The position numbers and the translations under genes are program-made. 64,000 nt of DNA from NCBI GenBank assembly GCA_964384825.1, contig CAYLMM010000002.1, positions 1 to 64,000 of the forward strand, in the 5' to 3' direction. The stretch is from CAYLMM01 sp964384825 (GTDB lineage: Bacteria; Krumholzibacteriota; Krumholzibacteriia; LZORAL124-64-63). Positions 53,202-62,415 of the stretch are shown piece after piece. The notes beneath the pieces were generated by a model. That model was not told the DNA's origin. It was given only the letters and a program-made list of their open reading frames with translations, and did no database searches. Each line of letters starts with the position of its first letter. The first letter of the stretch is position 1.

Positions 53202-54019
53202 CCTTCGCTCCGCGGATCGGGAGAAGGCCGCCCCGGGAAGAAGGCGGTCGGCGGCAGCGACCGCTTGAAGGCCATCGCGGCCACCCGCTTCCGCACCTTC
53301 TCGACAAGCGGAGGCGCAAAGCCCAGCGCCGCGAGCTGCCGGTCGCCGAGCCGATCGTCGACCATGTGATGGAGCAGCCGGTCCGCCTCGGCGTACGTGA
53401 AGCCGAGCTCGTCCTCGTCGGTCTGCCCCTCCCAGAGGTCGGCGCTCGGAGCTTTGGTCCGCACCGCCTCGGGCAACCCCAGGTGTTCGGCCAGCAGCCG
53501 CACCTCGGTCTTGTAGAGATTCCCCAGGGGATTCAGGGCGCAGGCGTTGTCGCCGTAGACGGTGGTGTAGCCCAGCAGGTCCTCGGTCCGGTTCCCGGTG
53601 CCCAGGACCAGCGAGCCGTCGCGGGCCGAGATGTCGTAGAGGATGATCATCCGGCAACGGGCCATGACGTTGCCCGGCCGGATGCGGCCCTCGACCCCCA
53701 GCTCGTCGATGAAGGCGTCGGCCATCGGGGTGATCTCGCGCAGCTCGGCGTCGACGCCCAGCGCCGCGGCCACTTCCCGGGCATGGGCCAGGGAATCCGG
53801 ATTGCTCGAACGGTAGGGCATGAACACGCCCCGGACCCGTTCGGGACCGAGGGCCTCGACAGCCAGCGCCGCCGAGACGGCGGAATCGATGCCGCCGGAA
53901 AGGCCGACCACCAGGCCGGCCGCGCCCGCTTCGGCGACCTTCCCGCGCAGGAATTCGCCGGTGATCCGAACCGCCTCCCCGGGCGCGAGGGCCCAGTCGG
54001 GCGTCGGGTTGTCGGTCAT
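53198..54019 (-). CDS. nadE: NH3-dependent NAD+ synthetase
   Basis: 273-residue enzyme making NAD from deamido-NAD. ATP pyrophosphatase loop GLVVGLSGGIDSAVSAALAV and GTGNRTEDLLGYTTVYGDNA are diagnostic. There is no N-terminal glutaminase domain, so it uses ammonia. Position between trkH and rsmI in a leftward operon. Confidence 0.94.
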   Translation of the reverse strand: MTDNPTPDWALAPGEAVRITGEFLRGKVAEAGAAGLVVGLSGGIDSAVSAALAVEALGPERVRGVFMPYRSSNPDSLAHAREVAAALGVDAELREITPMADAFIDELGVEGRIRPGNVMARCRMIILYDISARDGSLVLGTGNRTEDLLGYTTVYGDNACALNPLGNLYKTEVRLLAEHLGLPEAVRTKAPSADLWEGQTDEDELGFTYAEADRLLHHMVDDRLGDRQLAALGFAPPLVEKVRKRVAAMAFKRSLPPTAFFPGRPSPDPRSEG

Positions 54020-54056
54020 GTCGTCATCCTCCTCGCCGCGGCGCGGAACGGACCGG

Positions 54057-55517
54057 TCAGGTCCGCCGCCAGATGCCGGGCATCAGCAGAACCAGGACGG
54101 TGTAGATCTCCAGGCGGCCGACCAGCATCAGCCAGACCAGCAGCCATTTCTCGAACGGCGCCAGGAAGGCGAAGTTGCACGAGGGACCGACCAGCCCCAG
54201 ACCCGGGCCGATATTGCCCAGGGTGGCCGCGGTGGCCCCGACCGCGGTGACAATATCGCGCCCGCAGAGCGTCAGCACCAGTATCCCGCCCACGAACACC
54301 ATGATGAACAGCAGGAAGAACCCCAGCACGTTGGTCGCCAGGGTGGGCGAGACCGAGCGCTCGTTGAACCAGATCGTGTAGACGCCCCGGGGATGCAGCA
54401 TCTTCTTCATCTCGACGTGGGCGTGCTTGAGCAGGATCTGGACGCGGACCATCTTCACCCCGCCGCCGGTCGATCCGGCGCAGCCGCCCAGCATCATCAG
54501 CAGCAGCAGCAGGAAATGGGTCAGCGGCGGCCAGAGCATGTAGTCGGCGGAACCGTAGCCGGTGGTGGTGCAGATCGAGACGACCTGGAAGGCCGAGGCC
54601 CGCAGCGAATCGCCGAAGTCCGGAAAGACCGCGGCCGGCAGCAGGACGGCCATGATCAGCGCCGTCGCCGCAAGCAGCACCTTCAGGTAGAAGCGGAACT
54701 CGTCATCCTTCCAGTAGGATCCGACCCGGCCCTTCAGGGCCATGTAGTGCAGGCTGAAGTTGGCGCCGGCCATGAACATGAAGAAGGTGATGATCCATTC
54801 CACCGCAGGCGATCCGAAGCCGCCCACGCTGGCGTCGCGGGTCGAGAATCCGCCGGTGGCCATGGTGGTCAGGGCGTGACAGACGGCGTCGAAGGAGCCC
54901 ATGCCGCCCACCAGGACCAGCAGCAGGATCTCGGCCCCGGTGATCAGGACGTAGACCCCCCACAGCAGACGCGCCGTCTCGCGGATGCGCGGCGTGAGGC
55001 GGTCGGGAGACGGTCCGGGGGCTTCGGCCCGGAACAGCTGCATGCCGCCGACCCCGAGCAGGGGCAGGATCGCCAGGGCCAGCACCACGATCCCCATCCC
55101 GCCGAGCCACTGGGTCAGCGAGCGCCAGAACAGCACGCCGTGATGCCCGGCGCCGATCTCCTCGATGGCGGTCATCACGGTCGAACCGGTGGTGGTGAAG
55201 CCGGAAACGGATTCGAAAACGGCGTCGGTGAACGCCGGGATGGTGCCGGTCAGCATGAACGGCAGGGCCCCGAGCAGGCCGACGAAGAACCAGCCGAAGG
55301 TCACGATCGCGAAGCCCTCGCGGTTGCGCAGATCGTTCGCGCCGCGGCCCAGCAACATCAGCGCCCCGCCCGCGGCCGCGCCGATCGCCGCCGAGACCAG
55401 GAACCAGGGCCAGTCGCCCTCCCGGTAGTACAGGTCGAGCAGCGCCGGCAACAGCAGGAACGCCGACGCCACCATCAGCAGGAATCCGAGGACACGGCTG
55501 ACACCGCGCAGGTTCAT
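54057..55517 (-). CDS. trkH: Potassium uptake protein TrkH
   Basis: 486-residue inner-membrane K+ channel subunit. The four selectivity-filter repeats are visible: ESVSGFTTTGSTVM, ALTTMATGGFSTRD, VVSICTTTGYGSAD and ATAATLGNIGPG. Paired with trkA, whose stop lies 4 bases upstream of this start, so the two form the Trk/Ktr-type uptake system. Start at 55517 is chosen for GGAG seven bases upstream. Confidence 0.94.
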   Translation of the reverse strand: MNLRGVSRVLGFLLMVASAFLLLPALLDLYYREGDWPWFLVSAAIGAAAGGALMLLGRGANDLRNREGFAIVTFGWFFVGLLGALPFMLTGTIPAFTDAVFESVSGFTTTGSTVMTAIEEIGAGHHGVLFWRSLTQWLGGMGIVVLALAILPLLGVGGMQLFRAEAPGPSPDRLTPRIRETARLLWGVYVLITGAEILLLVLVGGMGSFDAVCHALTTMATGGFSTRDASVGGFGSPAVEWIITFFMFMAGANFSLHYMALKGRVGSYWKDDEFRFYLKVLLAATALIMAVLLPAAVFPDFGDSLRASAFQVVSICTTTGYGSADYMLWPPLTHFLLLLLMMLGGCAGSTGGGVKMVRVQILLKHAHVEMKKMLHPRGVYTIWFNERSVSPTLATNVLGFFLLFIMVFVGGILVLTLCGRDIVTAVGATAATLGNIGPGLGLVGPSCNFAFLAPFEKWLLVWLMLVGRLEIYTVLVLLMPGIWRRT

Positions 55518-55521
55518 CCCG

Positions 55522-56862
55522 TCACTCCACGGAGAAGAAGTTTTCGACCGCCGCAACGCCCGAGGGCAGGGCGAAGATGACCGCCTCGTCCCCCGCTTCC
55601 AGGACCGTGTCCCCGCCCGGGGTGATCACGCGGCCCCGCTTGATGATCGCGCCGATCACCGCGTCGCGCGGGAATTCGACCTCGGCCAGGGTGCGCCCGA
55701 CGCAACGGCAGCCGGGATCCACCTGCACCTGCAGGATCTCCGATCCGCTGAAACCGACGCTGTGGGTGCTGATCACGCCGCCGCGCTTGACGAAGCGGGC
55801 GATGGCGTCGGCGGTCGCCAGCCGCGGCGAGACCGCGGCGTCGACCCCCAGGATCGGCAGCAGGGGCACGTAGTCCGACCGGTCCACCAGGCAGACCGTC
55901 TTGGCGGCGCCGTGATGATGGGCCAGCAGGCAGGCCATGATGTTGTTCTCCTCGTCGCCCGCCACCGAGACGAAGCCGTCCATCTCCGAGACGCCCTCGC
56001 TCTGCAGCAGCTCGACGTCGGTCCCGTCGCCGTGCAGCACCAGCACGTGGTGCAGATTCTCGGCCGCGACCCGGCATTTCTCCTCGCTGCGGTCGATGAG
56101 CTTGACCTTCACCCCCATCGCGTCGAGATCGCGGGCCAGCCCCACGCCCATCGGGTTGGCCCCGACGATCATCACCCTGCCGAGCCTGTCGCCCGGCGCG
56201 TGGACATAGGACAGCGCCCGGTCCACGGCCACGCGCGGTCCGGCCAGGTAGATCCTGTCGCCGGGCTGGATCAGGGTGTCGCCGCGCGGGATCAGGGTCT
56301 GGTCGCCGCGCTGGACGGTGATCACCAGCGCCCATCGCGACTCGACGTCCTTCTCGATGTCGGCCAGGGTGCGTCCGGCGATCAGGGCGTTCTGGTCGAC
56401 CTTCGCCCCGACGACCCGCACCCGCCCGTCCGCGAATTCGTGCACGTCCGAGGCGGCGGTCTGCCAGAGGATGCGGGCGATCGAGCGGATCGCCTCGAGA
56501 TCGGGATTGATGGCCAGGTTGATGCCGTCGAGACCGAGCATCCCTTCGCGGTAGAAGGAATCGCTGCGGACCCGGGCCACCCGCACGCTCGCCCCCAGCC
56601 GCCGGGCGGTCAGGCAGGAGATGATGTTGGTCTCGTCGCTGTCGGTCACCGCGGCGAAGAGGCCGCAGTCGCCCATGCCGATCTCGTCGAGAACCGTCGG
56701 ACTGACCCCGTCGCCGGCCACGGCCCGGCAATCGAGCTGCGAGAGGATCTTCTCCATGCGGTCGGTGTTGCGCTCGACCACGACGACGTCGTGCTCGCGC
56801 CTGCTGACGGCGCGGGCGAGGTCGAAACCGACGGCCCCGGCGCCGACGATGACGATCTTCAA
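55522..56862 (-). CDS. trkA: Trk system K+ uptake regulatory protein TrkA
   Basis: 446-residue cytosolic gating subunit with two RCK modules. NAD-binding loops: KIVIVGAGAVGFDLARAVSR and RVMIVGANPMGVGLARDLDA, each followed by a TrkA-C domain. TTG at 56862 is supported by GGAG six bases upstream and overlaps the ltaE stop as TTGA. Confidence 0.93.
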   Translation of the reverse strand: MKIVIVGAGAVGFDLARAVSRREHDVVVVERNTDRMEKILSQLDCRAVAGDGVSPTVLDEIGMGDCGLFAAVTDSDETNIISCLTARRLGASVRVARVRSDSFYREGMLGLDGINLAINPDLEAIRSIARILWQTAASDVHEFADGRVRVVGAKVDQNALIAGRTLADIEKDVESRWALVITVQRGDQTLIPRGDTLIQPGDRIYLAGPRVAVDRALSYVHAPGDRLGRVMIVGANPMGVGLARDLDAMGVKVKLIDRSEEKCRVAAENLHHVLVLHGDGTDVELLQSEGVSEMDGFVSVAGDEENNIMACLLAHHHGAAKTVCLVDRSDYVPLLPILGVDAAVSPRLATADAIARFVKRGGVISTHSVGFSGSEILQVQVDPGCRCVGRTLAEVEFPRDAVIGAIIKRGRVITPGGDTVLEAGDEAVIFALPSGVAAVENFFSVE

Positions 56863-57890
56863 TGGGTTCTCCCCCCGAAGGCGTTCAGGGCCGCCAGAGC
56901 CCGGTCGATCTCCCCGGATCCCACCATCAGGTTGGTGACCATCCTGACCCCGCCGGCGCCGAAGGGAACCGCCAGGACGCCGTTCGCGGCCAAGTGTTCC
57001 AGCAGGGCCGGCGCGGCGGCGGCGGGCCGGACCGAGAAGATCACGATGTTCGTGTCGACAGGATGGTCGACCGACAGGGCCGGATTGTCCAGACCTTCGG
57101 CCAGGCGCCGGGCGTGGGCATGATCCTCGGCCATCCGATCGAGATTGTGATCGAGAGCGTAAATGCATGCGGCGGCGAGAATTCCGGCCTGCCGCATGCC
57201 GCCGCCGAAGATCTTGCGCACCCGCCGGGCGCGCTCGATGACCTCGCGGTCGCCGGCCAGCGCCGACCCGACCGGCGCTCCGAGCCCCTTGGAGAAGCAG
57301 ACCGAGACCGTGTCCGCCGGCGCGGCCAATTCGGCCAGAGGCAATCCCGAGGCCACATGGGCGTTCCAGAGCCGGGCCCCGTCCAGGTGGACGCTCAGGC
57401 CGCGGTCGCGGGCCTTCCCGGCGACATCGGCCACCGCGGCCTGGGGCAGGATGCGCCCTCCGGCCCGGTTATGCGTGTTCTCGAGGCAGAGCAGACGCGG
57501 CGGGGCGCTGTGGATGTCGTCGGGGTTCAGGGCCGCCGCCAGGCCCGGCCAGGAAGGCATCCCTCCGTCGCCCTCGACCCGCGTCACGAGCAGGCCCGAA
57601 AGGATCGCCGGCCCGCCGGCCTCGTAATGGTAGACGTGGGCGTCGCTCTCGCAGATCAGCTGGTCGCCGGGAACGGTCAGCACGCGCAGGGCGATCTGGT
57701 TGGCCATCGTGCCGCTCGGGACGAAGAGGGCCGCCTCCTTGCCCAGCATGCCGGCCACGCGCTCCTGCAGCCTGTTGATCGTAGGATCGTCGCCGAAGAC
57801 GTCGTCGCCGACCTCGGCCTCGGCCAGCGCCCGCCGCATGCCGGCGTCGGGCTCGGTGATGGTGTCGCTTCTCAGATCGATGGGGCGCAT
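56859..57890 (-). CDS. ltaE: Low-specificity L-threonine aldolase
   Basis: 343-residue PLP enzyme cleaving threonine to glycine and acetaldehyde. Blocks: IDLRSDTITEPDAGMRRAL, GDDVFGDDPTINRLQ, HLDGARLWNAHVASG and the PLP lysine in VSVCFSKGLGAPVGSALAG. Start at 57890 is favoured by GAGAGG upstream. First enzyme gene after HU in a long leftward operon with trkA and trkH. Confidence 0.94.
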   Translation of the reverse strand: MRPIDLRSDTITEPDAGMRRALAEAEVGDDVFGDDPTINRLQERVAGMLGKEAALFVPSGTMANQIALRVLTVPGDQLICESDAHVYHYEAGGPAILSGLLVTRVEGDGGMPSWPGLAAALNPDDIHSAPPRLLCLENTHNRAGGRILPQAAVADVAGKARDRGLSVHLDGARLWNAHVASGLPLAELAAPADTVSVCFSKGLGAPVGSALAGDREVIERARRVRKIFGGGMRQAGILAAACIYALDHNLDRMAEDHAHARRLAEGLDNPALSVDHPVDTNIVIFSVRPAAAAPALLEHLAANGVLAVPFGAGGVRMVTNLMVGSGEIDRALAALNAFGGRTH

Positions 57891-57918
57891 CGGGATGATC
57901 CTCTCGGGGTGACAGAGC

Positions 57919-57953
57919 ACCGGCCCCTCCCTGGCAACGAGGGAAAGGCCGGT
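57919..57953 (-). promoter_or_regulatory. Hairpin between HU and ltaE
   Basis: Minus strand ACCGGCC (57953-57947) pairs with GGCCGGT (57925-57919), with an inner TCCCT/AGGGA helix. There is no U-tract. It lies in the 105-base gap and could be an attenuator, an mRNA processing site or a weak terminator after HU. Confidence 0.35.
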
Positions 57954-57995
57954 AGGGATCGCATTTCCGGACGGGCGGGCACGTGAAACCCGGGG

Positions 57996-58277
57996 TCAGG
58001 ACGACAGGGCGACCCTGTCCTTCAACATCTTCGACACCTTGAAAACCGGAACCCGGCGTGCGGGAACGGGCACCGTGTCGCCGGTTCGGGGGTTGCGGGC
58101 CATGCGGGCCTTGCGCTCCTTCACCTTGAAGGTGCCGAATCCCCGGATCTCCAGATGCCTGCCGTCCGCGAGCAGATCGCCGACCTTCTGCAGGAACAGA
58201 TCGACGGTCTCTCCGACTTCCTTCTTCGTCAGACCCGTGCGTTGTGCCACATCTTCGACGATATCTGCCTTGGTCAT
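57996..58277 (-). CDS. HU/IHF-family DNA-binding protein
   Basis: 93-residue nucleoid protein, the second HU-type gene in the window. Begins MTKADIVEDVAQRTGLTKKE; the arm has GFGTFKVKERKARMARNPRT with the RNPRTG proline motif. ATG at 58277 follows GGGAGG. More IHF-like spacing (EIRGFGTF) than the gene at 21.7 kb, though the subunit type is not certain. Confidence 0.92.
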   Translation of the reverse strand: MTKADIVEDVAQRTGLTKKEVGETVDLFLQKVGDLLADGRHLEIRGFGTFKVKERKARMARNPRTGDTVPVPARRVPVFKVSKMLKDRVALSS

Positions 58278-58329
58278 CTCTTCCCTCCCTGTGGTCATCG
58301 CCACTCCAGTCCGTCGGCAACGGCCCCAT

Positions 58330-58356
58330 ATTCTAGGATAACTGCATGTCCGTCAA
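58330..58356 (-). promoter_or_regulatory. Promoter for second HU gene
   Basis: Minus strand TTGACG (58356-58351), 15-base spacer, TAGAAT (58335-58330). Leader of about 46 bases. Confidence 0.45.
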
Positions 58357-58671
58357 GGAGATTATGGATTCTCCGACCTCCCGGCCGGGCCGGGTGTTGC
58401 ATTCTACAATCCTTGGGAACTCGCCACGAGGCAGGACGAGGCGTTTCGATCCCCGATCGGGAACCGGAAGGAACCCCGAGGAATGTCCGATCCGGAATCA
58501 GGCGGCCGCAAATCCAATCAGGACTTCGCGATAAGGGTTTGGCCCCCGTCCCGGGCGGTTCATGGCACCGCCATTGCTGTTGATGCCGCGGAGGTCGCCG
58601 GTGGGGGGACCCGGACACGTCGCGGCATCGTCGATGGCGCGCATGATGGAGCATTTCAAGGAGGAGCACCC
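58357..58671. other. Intergenic stretch before FN3 lipoprotein
   Basis: About 315 bases with no convincing gene. A TACAAT -10-like box occurs near 58401-58412 without a clear -35 partner. No tRNA, riboswitch signature or strong terminator was seen. The open frame that continues upstream of the lipoprotein start lacks a ribosome site and protein-like sequence. Confidence 0.5.
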
Positions 58672-59082
58672 GTGACTGCCAAGAAGATGACCGCGATCCT
58701 GTTGGCCCTGCTGGCCTGCGGACTCGTACTGACCGGCTGCAGCGACGACTCCGAATCGCCCCTGGCCGTCGACACCGCGCCGCCCGCTGTTCCGACCGGC
58801 CTGACCGCCAGCGAGTATTCCCGCGGGGTCACGGTGCGCTGGGAGCCCAACACCATGGACGCCGACTTCCTCGGCTTCAAGGTCTACATGACCTGCGGCG
58901 CCAATACCGTGTCCCTGGTCGCCGATCCCCAGCCGAACAACTGGTTCGTCCACTCCGATCCGGTCGCCGGCTACATGAACACGTTCCTGGTCACCTCGGT
59001 GGATTATTCGGGCAACGAGAGCGCGCCGGCGCGGCTCGACTTCTACGTCGACGCCGACCGCGAGTTCACCGTCGATTATTAG
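58672..59082 (+). CDS. Fibronectin type III domain lipoprotein
   Basis: 136-residue exported lipoprotein. GTG at 58672 follows AAGGAGGAG at ideal spacing. Signal with lipobox VLTGC, then acidic SDDSESP. A single FN3 domain spans about 38-125: PAVPTGLTASEYSRGVTVRW and NTFLVTSVDYSGNESAPARL. Probably a surface-exposed binding or scaffold protein. It stands alone between converging and diverging neighbours. Confidence 0.82.
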   Translation: MTAKKMTAILLALLACGLVLTGCSDDSESPLAVDTAPPAVPTGLTASEYSRGVTVRWEPNTMDADFLGFKVYMTCGANTVSLVADPQPNNWFVHSDPVAGYMNTFLVTSVDYSGNESAPARLDFYVDADREFTVDY

Positions 59083-59129
59083 GCGCAGGTGCGCCAGGCC
59101 GCGGCCCATACCGGGATCGCGGCGCACGG

Positions 59130-59161
59130 GACGAGGCCCCCGCGGCGGCGGGGGCTTCGTC
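59130..59161. terminator. Hairpin between convergent genes
   Basis: A 14-bp stem, GACGAGGCCCCCGC with GCGGGGGCTTCGTC (one G-T pair), loop GGCG. No U-tract follows, so termination is probable but not proven. Confidence 0.55.
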
Positions 59162-59184
59162 GCGTCCGGCACCGGGGCGCCGAT

Positions 59185-59856
59185 TCAGGTCAGGAGATGC
59201 AGAACACCGTTGGCCAGGGAGAGATAGAGCCCCGCGACGATCCCGATGGCCCGCCCCAGGACCCCGCCCAGCCCCGACCACAGCAAGGCCAACAGGATCA
59301 GGAAGCCGAAGGGCCTTAGTCGCGCGTACTGGGCGGCCGCCTCGCCGCGCAGCATCGAGAACAGGACCCAGCTGCCGTCCAGCGGCGGGATGGGGATCAG
59401 GTTGAACAGCGCCAGCAGGACGTTCAGCTGGATGCCGGTGATCAGCAGCAGATGGAGGAACTCGAGCAGGGGGCCGCCCTGTCCTCCCGAGATCAGGCGG
59501 GAATACTCGCCGGCGGCGACGATTCCCAGCAGGATCGAACAGGCGGCCGCGAGCAGCAGATTGCTGGCCGGCCCCGCCACCGCGACCAGGGCCTGGTCCT
59601 GGACCGGGCGACGGAAGTTGCGGGCGTTCACGGGCACCGGCTTGGCCCAGCCGAAGAGCAGTCGGCCCGGCATGATCGCCATGACCAGCGGGATGATGAT
59701 CGTTCCCATCAGATCGATGTGCGGCAGGGGGTTGAGCGTCAGCCGCCCCATCCGGTGCGCGGTGTCGTCGCCCAGCCGGCGGGCGGCCAGTCCGTGGGCG
59801 CATTCGTGGATGATGACCGAGAACAGCAGCACGACGGCCATGACGGGGATCTGCAT
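59185..59856 (-). CDS. M50-family site-2 protease-like membrane metallopeptidase
   Basis: 223-residue inner-membrane protease. Zinc motif HECAHG in FSVIIHECAHGLAARRLGDD and the third ligand in LFNLIPIPPLDGSWVLF. Five or six hydrophobic segments, no PDZ domain, like the short YwhC/Rv-type members. ATG at 59856 has GGAAGGA upstream and overlaps the preceding glycosyltransferase end. Substrate unknown. Confidence 0.9.
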   Translation of the reverse strand: MQIPVMAVVLLFSVIIHECAHGLAARRLGDDTAHRMGRLTLNPLPHIDLMGTIIIPLVMAIMPGRLLFGWAKPVPVNARNFRRPVQDQALVAVAGPASNLLLAAACSILLGIVAAGEYSRLISGGQGGPLLEFLHLLLITGIQLNVLLALFNLIPIPPLDGSWVLFSMLRGEAAAQYARLRPFGFLILLALLWSGLGGVLGRAIGIVAGLYLSLANGVLHLLT

Positions 59857-59857
59857 C

Positions 59858-61015
59858 TCATTCCTTCCCGGCGGCGGGCCCGGCGGCCCCCGCGGAGTCC
59901 CGGCGAACCGGCTCCAGGCCGCTCCAGCCCGCCCAGACATCGTCGGTCGACAGCTTGGCGAGGTCGCCCCCCTCGCCGCGGAGGCAGGACATGGCCGGGT
60001 TCCCGGGCAGCCAGAGGCCGGGATCGGTCGGCCCGAACAGGGCCAATGTAGGCACGCCCACCGCGCCGGCAACATGCATCAGGCCGGTGTCGTTGCAGAG
60101 GAAACGCTCGGCGGCCTCGAGCAGGGCCACGCAGGTGCCCACAGTCAGGGGCGGAGCCAAAGTCACTCCCGGCGGCGTCCGGCCGCCTGCGGCGTCGCGC
60201 AGCGCCGTCTCGAAATCGGCCACGACCGCGCCGTCGGCCGGCCCGTGCAGGATCAGCACGCGCGCGCCCCGGGCCGCGGCCCTGGCCGCGACGGCCGCGA
60301 ACCGCCCGGCGGGCCAGAGATTGGCGACCTTGCCGGCGCCCGGATGCAGGATCCACAGCGGCCCCTCGCCCGGAATCCCGGCCAGGACCCCGGCCGCGGC
60401 CCGGCGATCCCCGGGCGAGGCCGAGACCTCGGTGAAACGTTCGGCCGGAACGATCCCGATCGCCTCGAGCGGCAGCAGGCAATGATCGACTGCGTGGCGG
60501 TCGACCGCCGGAGCCGACGGCATCTCCAGCGAGAAGGCGTGCCGGCTGATGTCGTAGCCGAAGGAACGGCTTTCGCCCCCGATGATCATCGCGGCCCCCG
60601 AGGCCGCGGCCAGGGCGGCGCTGGTGACCGAGAACGAGACGCTGTTGAGCACGAAGGCCAGGTCGGGCCGGAAGGCGCGCAGCCGCCGCAGGAAGTCCAT
60701 CAGTCCCCGCGGCGTGCGGCAGGCGGCCTTGTCGAACAGGAAGATGCTGTCGAGATGCGGATTGTTCCGCACGACGCCCTGGTTGACCGGCGCGCAGACC
60801 AGCGCGATGCGGGCCTTCGGAAAAGCCTCGCGGATGGCACGCAGCGTCGGCGTAGCGCAGACCATGTCCCCCATCTGATTATGCTGGCGCACGATCAGGA
60901 TGCGTTGCGGATCGCGATCGCGCACCTGGTCGATCGTCAGCTTCTCGCGCCGCCAGAGACGGGCCACGAGGCCCGACGCCCCCCTTTTGACACCTTTTCG
61001 GAACGAACCCGACAT
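59858..61015 (-). CDS. Glycosyltransferase family 9 (heptosyltransferase-like)
   Basis: 385-residue GT-B enzyme of the ADP-heptose:LPS heptosyltransferase family. Start of the fold: ILIVRQHNQMGDMVCATPTL; C-terminal donor site: LCNDTGLMHVAGAVGVPTLA and LFGPTDPGLW. It probably builds LPS core, consistent with lptD elsewhere in the window. ATG at 61015 has AGGAGGG upstream. M50 gene follows directly. Confidence 0.9.
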   Translation of the reverse strand: MSGSFRKGVKRGASGLVARLWRREKLTIDQVRDRDPQRILIVRQHNQMGDMVCATPTLRAIREAFPKARIALVCAPVNQGVVRNNPHLDSIFLFDKAACRTPRGLMDFLRRLRAFRPDLAFVLNSVSFSVTSAALAAASGAAMIIGGESRSFGYDISRHAFSLEMPSAPAVDRHAVDHCLLPLEAIGIVPAERFTEVSASPGDRRAAAGVLAGIPGEGPLWILHPGAGKVANLWPAGRFAAVAARAAARGARVLILHGPADGAVVADFETALRDAAGGRTPPGVTLAPPLTVGTCVALLEAAERFLCNDTGLMHVAGAVGVPTLALFGPTDPGLWLPGNPAMSCLRGEGGDLAKLSTDDVWAGWSGLEPVRRDSAGAAGPAAGKE

Positions 61016-61071
61016 CGAGCGCCCTCCTGGCACCTCCGTTGCAAACCATTGCCGCAGTGGAGGTTCAAACC

Positions 61072-61311
61072 ATGCGGTTCATGCAGAATGCGATTCTGGT
61101 CGTGAGTTTCCTGGCCTTCGCGGCCATGCTCAACTACGAAACCGTGGCGAAATCGCCCCAGATCTTCGGTTCTCCGTTGCCCGGGTGGGTCCAGGCCCGC
61201 CTTATCGACCGCCAGGTATCGTTTCGCCACGCCACGCGGATCGTGATCGTCGATCGTCTGCTCCACGAGACCGAGGAGGCGGTGGCCTTCTATCGCCGCC
61301 TCGTGTCCTGA
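61072..61311 (+). CDS. Small single-pass membrane protein
   Basis: 79-residue protein: one N-terminal transmembrane segment (MQNAILVVSFLAFAAML) followed by a basic/amphipathic region (RLIDRQVSFRHATRIVIVDR). ATG at 61072 has GGAGG eight bases upstream. It overlaps the convergent rsgA end by 22 bases. No known family. Confidence 0.5.
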   Translation: MRFMQNAILVVSFLAFAAMLNYETVAKSPQIFGSPLPGWVQARLIDRQVSFRHATRIVIVDRLLHETEEAVAFYRRLVS

Positions 61312-62255
61312 CGTCCCCCCCGGTCGGCCCTCTCCTCCAGATCGCGCAACAGATCGAGATAGGCCTTGTGGCGCCAGGCGGGGATCTCCCCGGCGGCCAC
61401 CGCGCGCTTCACTCCGCAGTCGGGTTCGTCCCGGTGCAGGCAGGTCGAGAAGCGGCAGGCGGTGCCCGGTTCGAGGAGATCGGGGAAGAAATGCCGCAGG
61501 TCCGTCGGGGCGACATCCCAGGGATCGAAGCCCCTGATCCCCGGTGAATCGGCAATGAAACCGCCTTCGTCAAGCGGGAAGAGCTCGGTGCGGGTGGTGA
61601 TGTGCCGGCCGAGGCCGGTCTTGTCGGTCACCTCGCCGGTGCGCAGGCTCAAACCGGGCTGCATCCTCTGGAGCAGGGAGCTCTTGCCGACGCCCGACGC
61701 CCCCATCAGCAGCGAGATGCGGCCGCGAAGAGCTTCCCGCAGTCCGTCGACGCCCTCGCCGGTCTCGGCCGAGGTGCGGATCACGCGGTAGCCGATTTCG
61801 GAGTAGTAGTCCCAGCGGGGCTCGGCGGCCGCTTCGGGGTCGAGATCGCATTTGTTCAGGCACAGGACGCCCGCGACCTCGAAGCGCTCGGCGGCGGCCA
61901 GCAGGCGGTCGACGAAACCGGCCGCCGGGGCGGGACGGCTGATCGACTGCACGGCGACCACCTGGTCCAGATTCGCCATCAGGACCTGCTCCATGCGCCC
62001 CCCCGTGCGGCGTGCTGAGAATCGGGAGATCTTGTTGCGGCGGGGCAGGACCTCTTCGACGACGCCGGCGGACTGGCTGGTGTCGGCGGCCGGAGCGCTG
62101 CGAAAACGGACCCGGTCGCCGGCCACGGCCACGGTCCGGGACTCCTGCCGTCCTTTCTTCAGGCGGCCCCGCACACGGCAGTGGTGAAGTCCTCCCGCAT
62201 CCGCCCGGACCAGGCAATGCCCGCTCTGGGAGCGGAGAACCACGCCTTCGACCAA
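61290..62255 (-). CDS. rsgA: Ribosome small subunit-dependent GTPase A
   Basis: 321-residue circularly permuted GTPase acting late in 30S maturation. OB-fold start (GVVLRSQSGHCLVRADAG), then permuted G motifs: NKCD (G4) before GASGVGKSSLLQ (G1) and DSPGIRGF (G3). C-terminal zinc site CRFSTCLHRDEPDC. TTG at 62255 is chosen for AAGGA five bases upstream; a longer reading from TTG 62330 is possible. Confidence 0.93.
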   Translation of the reverse strand: MVEGVVLRSQSGHCLVRADAGGLHHCRVRGRLKKGRQESRTVAVAGDRVRFRSAPAADTSQSAGVVEEVLPRRNKISRFSARRTGGRMEQVLMANLDQVVAVQSISRPAPAAGFVDRLLAAAERFEVAGVLCLNKCDLDPEAAAEPRWDYYSEIGYRVIRTSAETGEGVDGLREALRGRISLLMGASGVGKSSLLQRMQPGLSLRTGEVTDKTGLGRHITTRTELFPLDEGGFIADSPGIRGFDPWDVAPTDLRHFFPDLLEPGTACRFSTCLHRDEPDCGVKRAVAAGEIPAWRHKAYLDLLRDLEERADRGGRQDTRRR

Positions 62256-62415
62256 TCCGTTCCTTTCCCTGATGTCCGCGATATCGTTTCCCCCTTCCGC
62301 GGCCCCCGGCCGGGGACGCGCCAATTCCAACCTTGAGGATCGGTGGGTGATTGCTTAGTTTTCGAGTGTTCAGGTGTTAGCACAATTCCCGCGCGTTCTC
62401 AAGGCGGTCTCCCCC

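Noticed and set aside
58357..58671. N-terminal extension of the FN3 lipoprotein
   Set aside because: The frame is open, but the GTG at 58672 has an ideal ribosome site and starts a clean lipoprotein signal.
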